The notes under the pieces are model-generated. The model was not told the origin of the DNA. It did not search any database and worked only from the letters and a program-made list of their open reading frames with translations. A program made the position numbers and the translations under genes. Below are positions 8,486 through 18,117 of a stretch of 64,000 nucleotides of DNA, piece after piece. This DNA comes from Pantoea sp. GD03673 (GTDB lineage: Bacteria; Pseudomonadota; Gammaproteobacteria; Enterobacterales; Enterobacteriaceae): NCBI RefSeq assembly GCF_029844725.1, contig NZ_JAOCKJ010000012.1, positions 1 to 64,000 of the forward strand, read 5' to 3'. Each line of letters opens with the position of its first letter. Position 1 is the stretch's first letter.

Positions 8486-9577
8486 ATGATCAGAAACTGG
8501 GTAAAAGACCGTCTTACGAAGGAAAAACAGGGCTCTGAGTTGTGGTCGGGGTTTGCTAACGCGCTACAGGATATTTTTGAGGACACGGTAGAGCCGATTC
8601 TGGAGCGTATTACTAACCGCAAAAGCTACTACACGATGGACAAGGACGATCTGACGCTGCGCATGAGTGAATATGGCCGCTTCTTTATCGTGGCGGAGAC
8701 CACGGACACCAGCAGGCCCGTGCTGCTGGCGCAGCGCCTGGACGAAGTGCATTTTAAAGGCACCGATAAGCCGATCACTTCAACTTTCTGGCGCGAGTTC
8801 GATAACCTGCCGGTCAGCTGGCAGGAGCTGTATGCGCCTGTGGATCAGGAGCTGGCACCCTATGGCACTTTCTTTACCACAAAAGAAGGTCTGGCGATTG
8901 CAGAAGAGAAGTATGGCGAGTTCTTCCTGACGTCACGGGCGCAAATCTCGGTGGCGCTGAATGAGCTGTATGAGCGGTATGGCTATATGGAGCAGGATTT
9001 AGCCGTACAGAAGCTGCTGACACAGTTTGACCGGATCATTGCGCCGCTGCTACCGCTTCACATCGTGTTTGACGGCTTAGCGCTCTTTATCTCGTTTGAG
9101 ATGAGCGCCGACGCTGAGAGCATCACGCTTATGAGCGCCGGTATCGACTATCAGGCTAAATTGTCATTCGCGGATCTCCAGTCTGAGATCAAAAATCTGC
9201 ACATGGCCACACAGCAGCAGTTTGATATTCCCGCAGTGCCACTGCGGCAGGTAAGGCGCTGCGAACGCTACGACATGTTTGCCGCTGATGCCTGGACGAA
9301 TGACTACCGCGCCAGGCCGGACGCAGCGCCAGCACCCATTGATATTGCCAGCGCTGCCACTGACAGCCGCGCCCGGTTATTCACCGAAGGTGGCGTGCAG
9401 TACATTGCCATTCAGAAGGGCGATAGCCAGGGCGTCACAGCAACCGGTACGGACGGAAGTAGCGTGACAATGGCGTTTCCCTTTGACGGGACGCCGGAGT
9501 TTGTCCTGGCACTGCCCGACGACGGCAATGGCACCAGCACGATCGCCACGCTTTTTTATGAGCAATTTGTCGCGTAG
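8486..9577 (+). CDS. 16: baseplate protein, P1 gp16-like
   Basis: 363 residues directly after the J-like gene and before the fibre genes, the place of P1 gene 16. The N-terminus (MIRNWVKDRLTKEKQGSELW) and helical first 120 residues fit baseplate wedge components of the gp7/gp53/P2-I type that link the wedge ring to the fibres. The C-terminal 100 residues are beta-rich. No enzymatic motif is seen. The name rests on gene order, which is well conserved in P1-like phages, rather than on a sequence comparison. Confidence 0.65.
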   Translation: MIRNWVKDRLTKEKQGSELWSGFANALQDIFEDTVEPILERITNRKSYYTMDKDDLTLRMSEYGRFFIVAETTDTSRPVLLAQRLDEVHFKGTDKPITSTFWREFDNLPVSWQELYAPVDQELAPYGTFFTTKEGLAIAEEKYGEFFLTSRAQISVALNELYERYGYMEQDLAVQKLLTQFDRIIAPLLPLHIVFDGLALFISFEMSADAESITLMSAGIDYQAKLSFADLQSEIKNLHMATQQQFDIPAVPLRQVRRCERYDMFAADAWTNDYRARPDAAPAPIDIASAATDSRARLFTEGGVQYIAIQKGDSQGVTATGTDGSSVTMAFPFDGTPEFVLALPDDGNGTSTIATLFYEQFVA

Positions 9578-9590
9578 TTGACCATCGGAT

Positions 9591-9615
9591 TTTACAAACT
9601 CCATACCCTCTGGCC
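9591..9615 (+). promoter_or_regulatory. candidate late promoter of the fibre operon
   Basis: TTTACAAACTCCATACCCTC lies 30 bases before the first fibre gene. The same core is found before the lysis genes (14494), pacA (47428) and, on the minus strand, the head protease gene (24633). It starts in a 60-base gap in an otherwise tightly packed operon, as expected for an internal late promoter driven by a phage activator. Confidence 0.55.
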
Positions 9616-9638
9616 TCTTAACTCTGAGAGGCTTTTTT
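9613..9638 (+). terminator. terminator-like hairpin covering the R ribosome site
   Basis: GCCTCT (9613-9618) pairs with AGAGGC (9627-9632) and is followed by six T, immediately before ATG 9639. The 3' arm contains GAGAGG, the only ribosome site for the next gene. It may stop read-through from the baseplate operon and also hide the ribosome site in long transcripts. Confidence 0.55.
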
Positions 9639-10082
9639 ATGGCTGATACTATCTCTGTCAGCAGCAAGCTGTTTAAAGCGAAGCTGCTGGATTACTACTA
9701 CATCCGTCGCGCTGAATCCTCTATCGGTAAAGGATCCCGATTCCAGATGGTGAAAGCCTACTGGGGTAAGTCCACGCTGGTAAGCAGTAACGCCGCTGGC
9801 GGCTGGAACATCGCGGATATTCCCTCCACGTTCAGCAACGACAACCTGACCGGTAAATTCACTGAAACGCCTCTGGTTCTCACCAGCACCGGCGCGGATA
9901 TCTCGATCACCATTCAGCTGGATGAAGCCATTCTTCCGGAAGGCAAAGCCTATGACCTCAATACGCTGACGCTGGTGGACGCAGACGGCAACGCCTTTGC
10001 CGTGCTGTGCCTGCAGCAGGACACCGTATTCCGTGGTAAGGCCTACCGTCTTATCGTCACCATCGAACAGAAAACGGCGTAG
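9639..10082 (+). CDS. R: tail fibre connector, P1 gpR-like
   Basis: 147 residues. The N-terminal SVSSKLFKAKLLDYYYIRRA and the central IQLDEAILPEGKAYDLNTL stretch resemble tail-collar fibre N-terminal domains that anchor fibres to the baseplate. It is followed 6 bases later by the long fibre gene, the R-S-U order of P1. ATG follows the T run of the preceding hairpin; no other in-frame start is better placed. Confidence 0.7.
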   Translation: MADTISVSSKLFKAKLLDYYYIRRAESSIGKGSRFQMVKAYWGKSTLVSSNAAGGWNIADIPSTFSNDNLTGKFTETPLVLTSTGADISITIQLDEAILPEGKAYDLNTLTLVDADGNAFAVLCLQQDTVFRGKAYRLIVTIEQKTA

Positions 10083-10087
10083 CGCAC

Positions 10088-13000
10088 ATGAGCAGTAATG
10101 AAATTACCGATATCGGCGTTATGGCGGGGAAAGCGTATGGCACCGCGCCGCTGTCGGCGGATATGCAGTACCTGGAGACCTATACCAGTTCCGCGTTAAA
10201 CCGCAAACTGAAGGGCATAGTGCGATCCGGCTTTTACCTGGGCTTTGCGCCGGTTGCCGGTTCCGGTCTGAATGTCGTCGTTACCTCCAAAGAGGCGGAA
10301 GGTGGGCAGGGCGCGGCCTCAATCGACGTAAACGCGCACCAGATCACCGTGCAGCACTTGGCCGATCTGACGTTGCCAGTCGTGGCGGGCAAAACTACCC
10401 GTATCGTGCTGGAAGCAAACTACAAGCTGGGAGTGAAGACAGATCAGGTAGATATCACCTCAACAGTTGAGGCCGCACGCGTCTTTGCGCAGGATATCTC
10501 AGTTGCGCTGATGCCGAACCAGCTGGAACTCTGCCGCGTACTGGTACCAACCGGTACCACGCAAGTTACACAGGCGATGATCGTCACCAACTACCGTATC
10601 AACCGGCAGGTCGGTATCACGCTGGATTCGATTTACACCAGCGACGATGAGCTGATTGCGGCTAACCTTAAGGGGCTGAAAATCCTTAAAGGCATGATTG
10701 ATAACAACATGGTCATTGCCAATAACGGCTCGGATATTCACGACAAAGCGATGTTCCGTAAAAACATCGAGCTGGATCAGCTGGTCAACGATAAGCAGCT
10801 GGTTGCCAGTGAGAATCTGGCTGATCTGCCGGACGTGCAGGAGGCGCGTGAAAATCTCGATCTCGGTACCGCCGCGCAGGCGGATCAGCAGAAAAACCCG
10901 CTGGATATGACGGCAGGTGCGCTGATGGCCGTGGGTGCGTTTGGCCTGGGTGCGCCGTCGCTGGTACTGGACAGCAAAATCACCTTACTGGCTGACGTGT
11001 CTGTGACGGAGCAAAATGCCTTCTGGACACTGAGCGGCACCTTCAGTGATGGCCCGATTGATTTTGGCAAAACCACGCAGACGCTGCGTGGCCAGCTATT
11101 CAACATGCGCCGGAAATATGATGCTGACGCGTCACTGGTGCAGCTGCTGGCGGCGCAGGGTGGCGTAATGTATCTGCGTATTGCAGCTAAAGTTTCAGGC
11201 GACTGGGCGTGGTCCGGGCTGACAGTAGGAGCGGATCAGAACGGCTGGCGAAAGATGATGGACAGCGCCAGCATGACTCTTGCCGATCTGGTAAAAGCGG
11301 GCGCGGCACAGGCAGGTGATAACAACGATATTACCAGCACCAGCCAGCTATCCAGCATCAATACGCCAAAGCTGACAGTCTCAAAAAATCTGGAAGTTGG
11401 CTCTCAAATCAGTGCCGGATATCGTATTGGTGTGATTCGTTCTGAACCTTCAGTTCCGTCGATGACGTTTTTACGGACCGATCAGCTGGGTGATAAGCCG
11501 CCGACGTATGAAACGGACGTGATGCAGATTGTTGGTCGGGTTGCGGCATTAAGTGGTGATGCCTGGAGCGGCAGGATCCTCGGTGGCATTACCACTACAA
11601 ACATGACGCATGGCGGCGGAAAAATTGTGGTAGATGCGCGCTCGTCTACCGGCGCAATTACCGCACGTCTCGCTCTAAACGGCGGAGACGGCTTAGCCAC
11701 ACTGCAGGGGGCTGGCGGACTGGCTATCACCGGTGGTGGAGGCCTGTCGTCGGATGGTGCTGGACTCTTTGCCGCTGACGCAACTACGCTGCAGCTGAAG
11801 CCCAAAACCAAAGACAAAGCCTACTATCTGCGCGGCAAAAAGTCAGATGACACGCTGCACTGGTATTTCGGCCAGTCCAGGGACAGTAACGATGCCGTTA
11901 CCTGGGGTAACTCAATCACGAGTACATGGCTCACCCTGTCAGGCGACGGTACGGGCGAAACCAACGTTTCGACAATGAACTTCCTGAACAGCGCGGTTGT
12001 CGGTGGCAACCTTACGGTAAACAGGGGCGCTGACTTTACCGGGCCGGTAAACGTGCTTGCGAAGGGGGCAACAGCGGTAGGCGATCTGACCAATGCCGCG
12101 CTGGTGGTGACGGGCAGCAGCAGTGACGGCACCCAGGGGATCACTGTTAACAGCTTTGCGCCTACAATCTCTTTTATCGATCGCGACGCAGATGCAGCGG
12201 GCTTCCGCCTGAGAGGCGAGGGCAGTAGCCTGCGTCTCGATGTGGATAACCGGAATAATGGCGTAACGTGGAACCAGAATATCGCGCTCTTCAGCGACAA
12301 AGGGCATCTAGCACTTGGCGGTAGCAGTGACAGCACTGGACGCATGCTGACGATTGGAAGCACAGCACCGGGCAAAGGTAATCTGACAGGAACCACCCAG
12401 ATTGCTGCAATGGCTTACACTAATCTCGGTGCAGACGCGACAGTCCGTGGCATTGGTTTTGGTGTCGAAATGTCAGTAGGTGACGGAAACACCGGACAAA
12501 ATTTGCCTGAAGTTGTCGAGTTTTGGGGTAACAGCACAGTTGTTAACGCCAATGCCACCGTAGGGCTAATGTCGTCTTTCCGCGTGTTTGATAAAGCCAA
12601 TCTCAGCATTAAAGCGGCCTATGCATTTGAAGGGATGATGACGCAACGCGCAGGATTAAATCGGTGGAACCTGTATATGCAGGGAACGGCACCAAACTAT
12701 CTGCGCGGACAGACGATCATTGGCGGAGTGGATACAGCCCTTCCGGCCAGTTATGTCGCGTTGTCGGTAAAAGGTGGGCTGGAAGTCAGCGATTTATTCA
12801 GGGCTTCCAACGCTGCGGAGTTCAGAAGCCAGGTCAGCATAATTTCAGCAAATCCGTATATCGACTTCAATTCATCAATTGCACAGATGAATGACTACGA
12901 CGCCCGTATTCTGGTCGATCCGACTGATGCAACTGCTTCGGGGCAGGCAACAATGAATATCGTTGCCGGTCATCTCAATATCAATGCAGCGTCGCATTTA

Positions 13001-13852
13001 GTTGGGTCACTTGTTGTTGATAAAGATGCGCACTTTGAGAGTGATACCTTTGTCGGAGGCCGACTATTTACAACAACACATATAAGCATCGGAAATATCG
13101 GGACAGGTTCTTTTGCTGATAGTCATGGCTCGATCAATATTGGCGACTCCGATACAGGTTTATTATGTCCTGATGATGGAACGTTAGATGTTTATACAAA
13201 CAACGTTAAAACGGCCCGCTTTACCACGAACAAACTTTATGTATACGGAAAAATAGTTCAAGAAGACCCGGATTTCCGCATGCGTCCGGTTGGTGGCAAA
13301 GGCATCGGAATGCTGCACCGGTTTGATGGCTCAAACTATTACATGCTGGTCACAAACCAGAATGATCCGGATGGGGGATTTAATACTCTAAGGCCGTTCA
13401 GCTTTAATGGCACCAATGGCGACGTTCTTATGAACCATAACGTCAACGTAGGCGCTAGCTTTTCCGCAAATGGAAATATCAATGCTGGTGGCGATATTGT
13501 AGGTGGCCACTTTTCAGCACGAGGAAATGTTAGTGCTGCTGGAAATCTTTACGCCGGTAATGTGGTGTATTCCGGTAATGGTCAGTCGGTCATGCATGCG
13601 GATGGCAATATCTATGGTCCGGTTTGGGGCGGATTTATCAATAACTACATCGCAGCACGATATGTTAGTGCCGTCAGATTTGCCGGTTTTAAGCAAGGAT
13701 CAACCTGGAACGGCCCCGGTATTTCTGAAGAGAGCGGCTACGTTATAACGTCTGCCAGGAACGACAACCAGGACCAATATATCGACGTCGTGACGGCGCG
13801 ATGTGTTCAGTACTGTATTAACGGTGGCTGGTATACAGCAGGCTTTGCGTAA
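10088..13852 (+). CDS. S: tail fibre protein (gpS-like)
   Basis: 1,254 residues, the receptor-binding fibre. The N-terminal 250 residues are the baseplate-attaching domain (EITDIGVMAGKAYGT). The shaft, from about residue 350 to 1,150, is made of Gly/Asn/Ala/Thr-rich beta repeats. Close to the tip there are short imperfect repeats such as GNINAGGDIVGGHFSARGN, and the C-terminus (SGYVITSARN, then YIDVVTARCVQYC and GWYTAGFA) resembles the P2/Mu/P1 host-range tip. The downstream gene is the matching assembly factor. No invertase or inverted tip cassette is seen in the window, unlike the P1 C-segment, so host range appears fixed here. Confidence 0.85.
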   Translation: MSSNEITDIGVMAGKAYGTAPLSADMQYLETYTSSALNRKLKGIVRSGFYLGFAPVAGSGLNVVVTSKEAEGGQGAASIDVNAHQITVQHLADLTLPVVAGKTTRIVLEANYKLGVKTDQVDITSTVEAARVFAQDISVALMPNQLELCRVLVPTGTTQVTQAMIVTNYRINRQVGITLDSIYTSDDELIAANLKGLKILKGMIDNNMVIANNGSDIHDKAMFRKNIELDQLVNDKQLVASENLADLPDVQEARENLDLGTAAQADQQKNPLDMTAGALMAVGAFGLGAPSLVLDSKITLLADVSVTEQNAFWTLSGTFSDGPIDFGKTTQTLRGQLFNMRRKYDADASLVQLLAAQGGVMYLRIAAKVSGDWAWSGLTVGADQNGWRKMMDSASMTLADLVKAGAAQAGDNNDITSTSQLSSINTPKLTVSKNLEVGSQISAGYRIGVIRSEPSVPSMTFLRTDQLGDKPPTYETDVMQIVGRVAALSGDAWSGRILGGITTTNMTHGGGKIVVDARSSTGAITARLALNGGDGLATLQGAGGLAITGGGGLSSDGAGLFAADATTLQLKPKTKDKAYYLRGKKSDDTLHWYFGQSRDSNDAVTWGNSITSTWLTLSGDGTGETNVSTMNFLNSAVVGGNLTVNRGADFTGPVNVLAKGATAVGDLTNAALVVTGSSSDGTQGITVNSFAPTISFIDRDADAAGFRLRGEGSSLRLDVDNRNNGVTWNQNIALFSDKGHLALGGSSDSTGRMLTIGSTAPGKGNLTGTTQIAAMAYTNLGADATVRGIGFGVEMSVGDGNTGQNLPEVVEFWGNSTVVNANATVGLMSSFRVFDKANLSIKAAYAFEGMMTQRAGLNRWNLYMQGTAPNYLRGQTIIGGVDTALPASYVALSVKGGLEVSDLFRASNAAEFRSQVSIISANPYIDFNSSIAQMNDYDARILVDPTDATASGQATMNIVAGHLNINAASHLVGSLVVDKDAHFESDTFVGGRLFTTTHISIGNIGTGSFADSHGSINIGDSDTGLLCPDDGTLDVYTNNVKTARFTTNKLYVYGKIVQEDPDFRMRPVGGKGIGMLHRFDGSNYYMLVTNQNDPDGGFNTLRPFSFNGTNGDVLMNHNVNVGASFSANGNINAGGDIVGGHFSARGNVSAAGNLYAGNVVYSGNGQSVMHADGNIYGPVWGGFINNYIAARYVSAVRFAGFKQGSTWNGPGISEESGYVITSARNDNQDQYIDVVTARCVQYCINGGWYTAGFA

Positions 13853-13860
13853 GGATAAAT

Positions 13861-14445
13861 ATGTTAAATTTTGGACCATTTAAAAAATATACACCGAATG
13901 TGCCGGTCGTTACTGAATCTTCCACTGATGAAGAAAAAGTAGAGGCCGCCAGACTGCAGTCGCTCAATGACATGAATATCATTTTTGTCCGATGCAAAAG
14001 CGGTCAGGACTGGTATGAGTCGCAAAAACTGTATTCACCAGACACGATGAAAATTGTGTACGACGAAGCAGGTCGGGTAGTCAGCTTTGACACGGACGCT
14101 TCAAAACTGTGGCCGATCAACTGCTGGGTGGCAGAGGTGGTCGCTTCGGATATTCCAGACGGCATGGATAGATTAGGTGGATGGATTTACCGTAATGGCA
14201 AAGTGGAGGCTTATAAACACTCTGCCGCAGAGCTGCAGGAAATGGCTGAGCGCACCAGAAGTTCACTGTTGGCAAAAGCGCGGGCCTTTATCAGTGACTG
14301 GCAGGCGGAGCTGGCGCTTGGCATCCTTCCGGATAACGACAAGGCGCAGCTGGTGGAGTGGATGGCTTACATCCGGCAGCTGAAAGAAACTGATATCGGC
14401 AACGTGCCGGAATCTGCCTGGCCTGCACCACCAGCAGCACTCTGA
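13861..14445 (+). CDS. U: tail fibre assembly protein (gpU/Tfa-like)
   Basis: 194 residues beginning at ATG 13861, 8 bases after the fibre stop. The C-terminal half has the Tfa/DUF4376 pattern: two amphipathic helices with KARAFISDWQAELALGIL and KAQLVEWMAYIRQLKETDI, ending in Pro-rich WPAPPAA. Tfa proteins are chaperones for fibre trimerisation and sit directly after their cognate fibre. It is followed by a strong terminator. Confidence 0.85.
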   Translation: MLNFGPFKKYTPNVPVVTESSTDEEKVEAARLQSLNDMNIIFVRCKSGQDWYESQKLYSPDTMKIVYDEAGRVVSFDTDASKLWPINCWVAEVVASDIPDGMDRLGGWIYRNGKVEAYKHSAAELQEMAERTRSSLLAKARAFISDWQAELALGILPDNDKAQLVEWMAYIRQLKETDIGNVPESAWPAPPAAL

Positions 14446-14457
14446 TCTCCTTCCTAA

Positions 14458-14482
14458 CAGCGCCTACGGGCGCTGTTTTTCT
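14458..14482 (+). terminator. rho-independent terminator after U
   Basis: CAGCGCC (14458-14464) pairs with GGCGCTG (14469-14475) around the loop TACG, followed by TTTTTCTTT. It ends the baseplate-fibre transcript just before the lysis promoter. Confidence 0.8.
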
Positions 14483-14493
14483 TTACCTCTCTA

Positions 14494-14519
14494 AATTACA
14501 GACTCCGTACCCTCTCGCC
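14494..14519 (+). promoter_or_regulatory. candidate late promoter of the lysis/dar operon
   Basis: AATTACAGACTCCGTACC followed by CTCTCGCC, 30-50 bases upstream of the holin-like gene and directly after a terminator. It shares a near-identical core with the elements before R and pacA. Confidence 0.6.
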
Positions 14520-14548
14520 ACCTGATTACCAGGTGCTAAGGGGGGTAT

Positions 14549-14866
14549 GTGACCGATGTAGAAAAAATGCTCGCGGTTTCGCTTCTCCTGTCTTTGCTGA
14601 GTGGCACAGGCGTTTTCCTGCTGGGAGTGCGCGAATACCGGATCCGACCGACGGTATTCAACTTTACCACCGAGCTTGTGCTGGCGCTGATTACGGGCCT
14701 CACGGCCTATTTCTTTGCCCGCCAGCAGGGACTGGACGAAATCGTGATTTACCTTGCCGTGTTAGTTGCAAGCAACAACTGGCGAGAACTCTCAACCGTG
14801 TTTAAAGAAAGACTCATTGCGGCAATAAATGGCGTATTTGGGTCAAAAGGAGGCTCCGGCCCATGA
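14549..14866 (+). CDS. lydA: holin (LydA-like)
   Basis: 105 residues with three hydrophobic segments: about residues 6-24 (MLAVSLLLSLLSGTGVFLL), 38-58 (FTTELVLALITGLTAYFFA) and 63-82 (DEIVIYLAVLVASNN). A charged C-terminus follows. The length and place after the fibre genes fit P1 LydA, a holin of 109 residues. The start is GTG 14549 with AAGGGGGG just upstream; the ATG at 14547 is out of frame and runs straight into TGA. The stop overlaps the next gene by 4 bases, as in lydA-lydB. Confidence 0.8.
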   Translation: MTDVEKMLAVSLLLSLLSGTGVFLLGVREYRIRPTVFNFTTELVLALITGLTAYFFARQQGLDEIVIYLAVLVASNNWRELSTVFKERLIAAINGVFGSKGGSGP

Positions 14867-15318
14867 TTGATTACCAGAACCTGTTTATCACAGCGATGGC
14901 GGCGGCGATGGTTGTCGATCGCTGCGCCTTTGCCCGTAAAAAAGTGTCTCTGCTGGGATGTGGCGTGGCCACTGTGCGCGGCAACGCGCTGGCATTCCCG
15001 GTCCGCCTCAACATTGCCTGCGTGGGTAAACTTGCAGGAGCCAAAATTGAGTACTGGCTGCGCGATAGTAATGATCCGACAGTGGTCATTTCCGGCAAGC
15101 AGCGCACGCTGGACCTCTCACCAAAAGGCGTGAGTGAAGAGTTTTTGCTGATTGATACGCGCTATCTGGAACCGGGCGAGTGGTCACTGACAGTGCGCGT
15201 GACCCACGGTAACAGCCGCCTGAACCCGCTTTATCGCATTTTCCCGCTTCAGGATACCGTCACCAGAACCTACCAGCTGAGCCAGTCAGAGCAGGGGGAA
15301 TACCGTGTCGAATCCTAA
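14863..15318 (+). CDS. lydB: antiholin (LydB-like)
   Basis: 151 residues, near the size of P1 LydB (147), which prevents premature lysis by the LydA holin. The start ATG overlaps the lydA stop (ATGA), which implies coupled synthesis of the pair. One short hydrophobic N-terminal segment (NLFITAMAAAMVV) is followed by a beta-rich soluble domain. The assignment rests on size, position and coupling to the holin. Confidence 0.7.
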   Translation: MIDYQNLFITAMAAAMVVDRCAFARKKVSLLGCGVATVRGNALAFPVRLNIACVGKLAGAKIEYWLRDSNDPTVVISGKQRTLDLSPKGVSEEFLLIDTRYLEPGEWSLTVRVTHGNSRLNPLYRIFPLQDTVTRTYQLSQSEQGEYRVES

Positions 15319-15922
15319 GACCTACGTCCTGCTGAGCTTTGACGAGCTCAACGAGAAGGGGCTGGCAAAGCTGAAAAAGGCGATCGCCACCAGCGGCTTT
15401 GAAGTAGCCAAAATCACCGCCGCCGGCGCAGCCCGGAAAAAGGATGGCGTTCTCACTAAAACCTTCAGCCTCACCGGCATGGACGAGCAGGTTATGACCG
15501 TGCAGGTTAACGACAGCGGCGACATTTCCGGCCTGAAGCTGAACGGTAAAAACGTGCCATTTACCCACGTCACCACGATCCCCGACCTGGGACGCCAGCT
15601 GGCTGCGTTATTTAAAAAAGGCTCGACGGCATTCCAGAAGGCGCTGGCGCGCAAGATGGCACGCGTCGCCGCCAGCAAAGACGACTCACCGCAGCCAAAA
15701 CGCGGCGTGAAATCGTCAGTTCAGCTGCTGGCCGAAGTGCGCCAGCAGCGTGACGCCTATAAAGCGGGTATCGCAGACACCCAGGCGAAGGCTGACCAGC
15801 TGACGCGGGATGCCGATGCGGCACAGAAAAACGCGGACAGCTTACAGACCGAGCTTAATCAGGAGCAGGCGATCACCCGCCAGCTGAAAGAGCAGATCGC
15901 CCAACTGGAAGAGGCAGCATGA
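15305..15922 (+). CDS. hdf: Hdf-like head/anti-restriction protein
   Basis: 205 residues starting at GTG 15305, inside the end of lydB, with GGGGGA upstream. An alpha/beta N-terminal domain with EKGLAKLKKAIATSG is followed by a basic linker (KKGSTAFQKALARKMARVAASK) and a long coiled coil at about 140-205. Its last bases overlap the DarA-like gene. In P1 the hdf-darA-ddrA-ddrB group encodes head-internal proteins of the anti-restriction (Dar) system; this gene has the hdf position. The N-terminal alternation resembles that of the following DarA-like protein, which suggests the two proteins share a targeting or interaction region. Confidence 0.6.
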   Translation: MSNPKTYVLLSFDELNEKGLAKLKKAIATSGFEVAKITAAGAARKKDGVLTKTFSLTGMDEQVMTVQVNDSGDISGLKLNGKNVPFTHVTTIPDLGRQLAALFKKGSTAFQKALARKMARVAASKDDSPQPKRGVKSSVQLLAEVRQQRDAYKAGIADTQAKADQLTRDADAAQKNADSLQTELNQEQAITRQLKEQIAQLEEAA

Positions 15923-18117
15923 TGAATGAGATTTTAAGCAACCGTATGGTGCTGGACCTCCAGAACCGCACACCGGGCGCAGTGCTGGCGCAGGCGGTTT
16001 ATGACGGCCTGATGACCGGCAGCAGCGCGGATATGATGCTGGAAAGCGCCACGATCGACGACATCGATCACACCTATCTGGGAAATGAAAGCCTGGTGCA
16101 GGGTGCGATGTTTGAAGCGATCAGCACCGAGCGCATGCGTCTGGCGCAGACCATGCGCGCCTTTGTGAAGGCCTTAAACCGTGGCCTGAACGGGACCAAC
16201 ATCAGCGCCGGCACTGACGATGCTGGCGCTGATACGACCGGACAGAAAACCGTGGGCGGCGCGGTGATTGGTAAAGTGCGCCGTGTGGCCAGCATACCGG
16301 TCATGAGTGCGTTGATCCCATTATCAGACGGGCAAAGCGTGTCGCTGGTGTTCCACTCTCCGACCGCTGACAACGGCAAAATCCGCAATCAGGATACGCT
16401 GGTAGCGTTTCAGTTCCTGATCAACAAGCGCGATGTGACGCACATTGTGGCTCCGATCGGCGGACGGGATGTATCGCTGCAGCAGGTTACGCAGGCGCTT
16501 TCTAACCTGATCGAGAAGAACAGCGGCAAGTTTACAAAGCAGAAGGACGCACAGACGAAGCTGCGCGCCGAAGTGGAAACCACGCAAGCTGAAACGGACA
16601 AGCTGGCTGAGCAGCAGTCTGCATTGCTGGAGGTGGTGGATGCACAAACCGCGCGCGTGCAGATGCAGCAGGATAATGAGCAGACGCTGCGCGGCAAAGT
16701 TGCGGCACAGCGCCAGATTAATGCCGACCTTACCGGACAGCTGGCGGCGCTGCAGCAGGCGAAAGCCAGTGAGCCTGAGATCACGGACACTTTCAGCGAT
16801 CGCACTATCCAGGTTAAAGCGCGCCTGAATATGGACGGACAGGCGACGCTGAGCAACGGCGCGACGGTTCGATATCACAGCTATGACCAGGACGGACAGC
16901 TTAAAGGAAAGGTGATCATCACCGAAGCGGACGGGACCAAGTTTGAAATGCCGTCCAAATCCAGCCAGGGCGCTGAGATGGGTAAAGCGGCTACCAAACT
17001 GCTGAAAGCCTATCGCACCGGTGCGGTGGATCCATATCGCGTTGCGGCAGGTGCGGCAGCGCCGGTAGAGCCCGGACCTCAGCCGCAACCTGAACCAACG
17101 CCACAGCCTGAACCAGCGCCGCAGCCTGAACCACAGCCAGAGCCACAACCGGAACCTGTCACAACTGCAGCAGTCTGGCGCTATGCCCTGGTGAACCGGC
17201 CAGTAGGTATCGGCGCGGTACCGCCTGAATATGCCTCCGTTACCGCCCAGCCTGCAGCGGGCCAGCCGTATAGCGGCGTTGCCCGCAACGGCATCATTTC
17301 CTACGACCGTCCGCTGACCGACAAAGAGATTGCCGACTTTGAGCTGAAGCTGATCCCGACACATGCGGATCTCGATGCGCTGGCCGTCACCGTGGCCGAC
17401 AAGATGGGTGATTACGCCGAACAGTATCTGGAAATGTCCGTAGAAGACCCGGACACCTATGCAAAACAGGTGCGCATGGTTGCCCGTAAAAACCTGACTG
17501 GCGTGGCCTACCCTGAAGGCGAAGACCTGACCTACTTCAACCAGGCCATTAATGCCAGATTGCAGACCCTGGCCGCAGGTGAGCCAAAACAGGAAGAGAC
17601 AGACGTGACTGACGACCGTGAAAGCACTGACCCATTCTGGATGGCGGCGAAACGCATGGGCGATCTCGTAGGCTGGGCGTCTGACCTGGTAAATGCCTGG
17701 GCCGAAGCGCTGGGTTATGGCAGTGAGCAGGTCAAGCAGGCAGCGGACTACGTGGAAGCTAATCAGAGTCCTGAGTATTTGAAGGCAGTGGAGACCGCGA
17801 TGATTACCGGCAAGCGTATTCCGCTGGTGGAGGAACTGAGCACAGGTGAGCCACAGCCGGAACCGCAGCCAGCACCGGAACCAGTGCCGGAAGCTGACAC
17901 CGAAGCACAGAAGGCGATTGATTACCTCCAGGGGCTGACCGCGCTCGATACCGACGATATGGACGTGATCCGCGCTGGACGCAGTCAGGTCCGGGAAGCC
18001 ATCGCAGCACTGACGGCCGCGGGCGTGTTCGATGAAAACGAGTCCCTGGTCAATGACGCCGTGCAGCACCTGAGCGATCTGCTGGTGGCCGTGCAGCGTA
18101 ATGGGGTGGCCGCATGA
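15919..18117 (+). CDS. darA: DarA-like internal head anti-restriction protein
   Basis: 732 residues (P1 DarA about 642). In P1, DarA is packaged in the head and injected, protecting DNA from type I restriction and organising the other Dar proteins. Visible here: a helical N-terminal domain, AFQFLINKRDVTHIVAPIGGRD near 155-180, a coiled coil at 205-290, a beta domain with VRYHSYDQDGQLKGKVII, and two Pro-Glu-Gln linkers at about 387-412 and 640-655 which separate a C-terminal module of helices. ATG 15919 overlaps the previous stop. The linkers account for the extra length compared with P1. Confidence 0.7.
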   Translation: MMNEILSNRMVLDLQNRTPGAVLAQAVYDGLMTGSSADMMLESATIDDIDHTYLGNESLVQGAMFEAISTERMRLAQTMRAFVKALNRGLNGTNISAGTDDAGADTTGQKTVGGAVIGKVRRVASIPVMSALIPLSDGQSVSLVFHSPTADNGKIRNQDTLVAFQFLINKRDVTHIVAPIGGRDVSLQQVTQALSNLIEKNSGKFTKQKDAQTKLRAEVETTQAETDKLAEQQSALLEVVDAQTARVQMQQDNEQTLRGKVAAQRQINADLTGQLAALQQAKASEPEITDTFSDRTIQVKARLNMDGQATLSNGATVRYHSYDQDGQLKGKVIITEADGTKFEMPSKSSQGAEMGKAATKLLKAYRTGAVDPYRVAAGAAAPVEPGPQPQPEPTPQPEPAPQPEPQPEPQPEPVTTAAVWRYALVNRPVGIGAVPPEYASVTAQPAAGQPYSGVARNGIISYDRPLTDKEIADFELKLIPTHADLDALAVTVADKMGDYAEQYLEMSVEDPDTYAKQVRMVARKNLTGVAYPEGEDLTYFNQAINARLQTLAAGEPKQEETDVTDDRESTDPFWMAAKRMGDLVGWASDLVNAWAEALGYGSEQVKQAADYVEANQSPEYLKAVETAMITGKRIPLVEELSTGEPQPEPQPAPEPVPEADTEAQKAIDYLQGLTALDTDDMDVIRAGRSQVREAIAALTAAGVFDENESLVNDAVQHLSDLLVAVQRNGVAA

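Noticed and set aside
10088-14445. Invertible fibre segment as in P1 or Mu
   Set aside because: No second fibre tip or assembly gene in opposite orientation, no crossover sites and no invertase gene are visible in the window.
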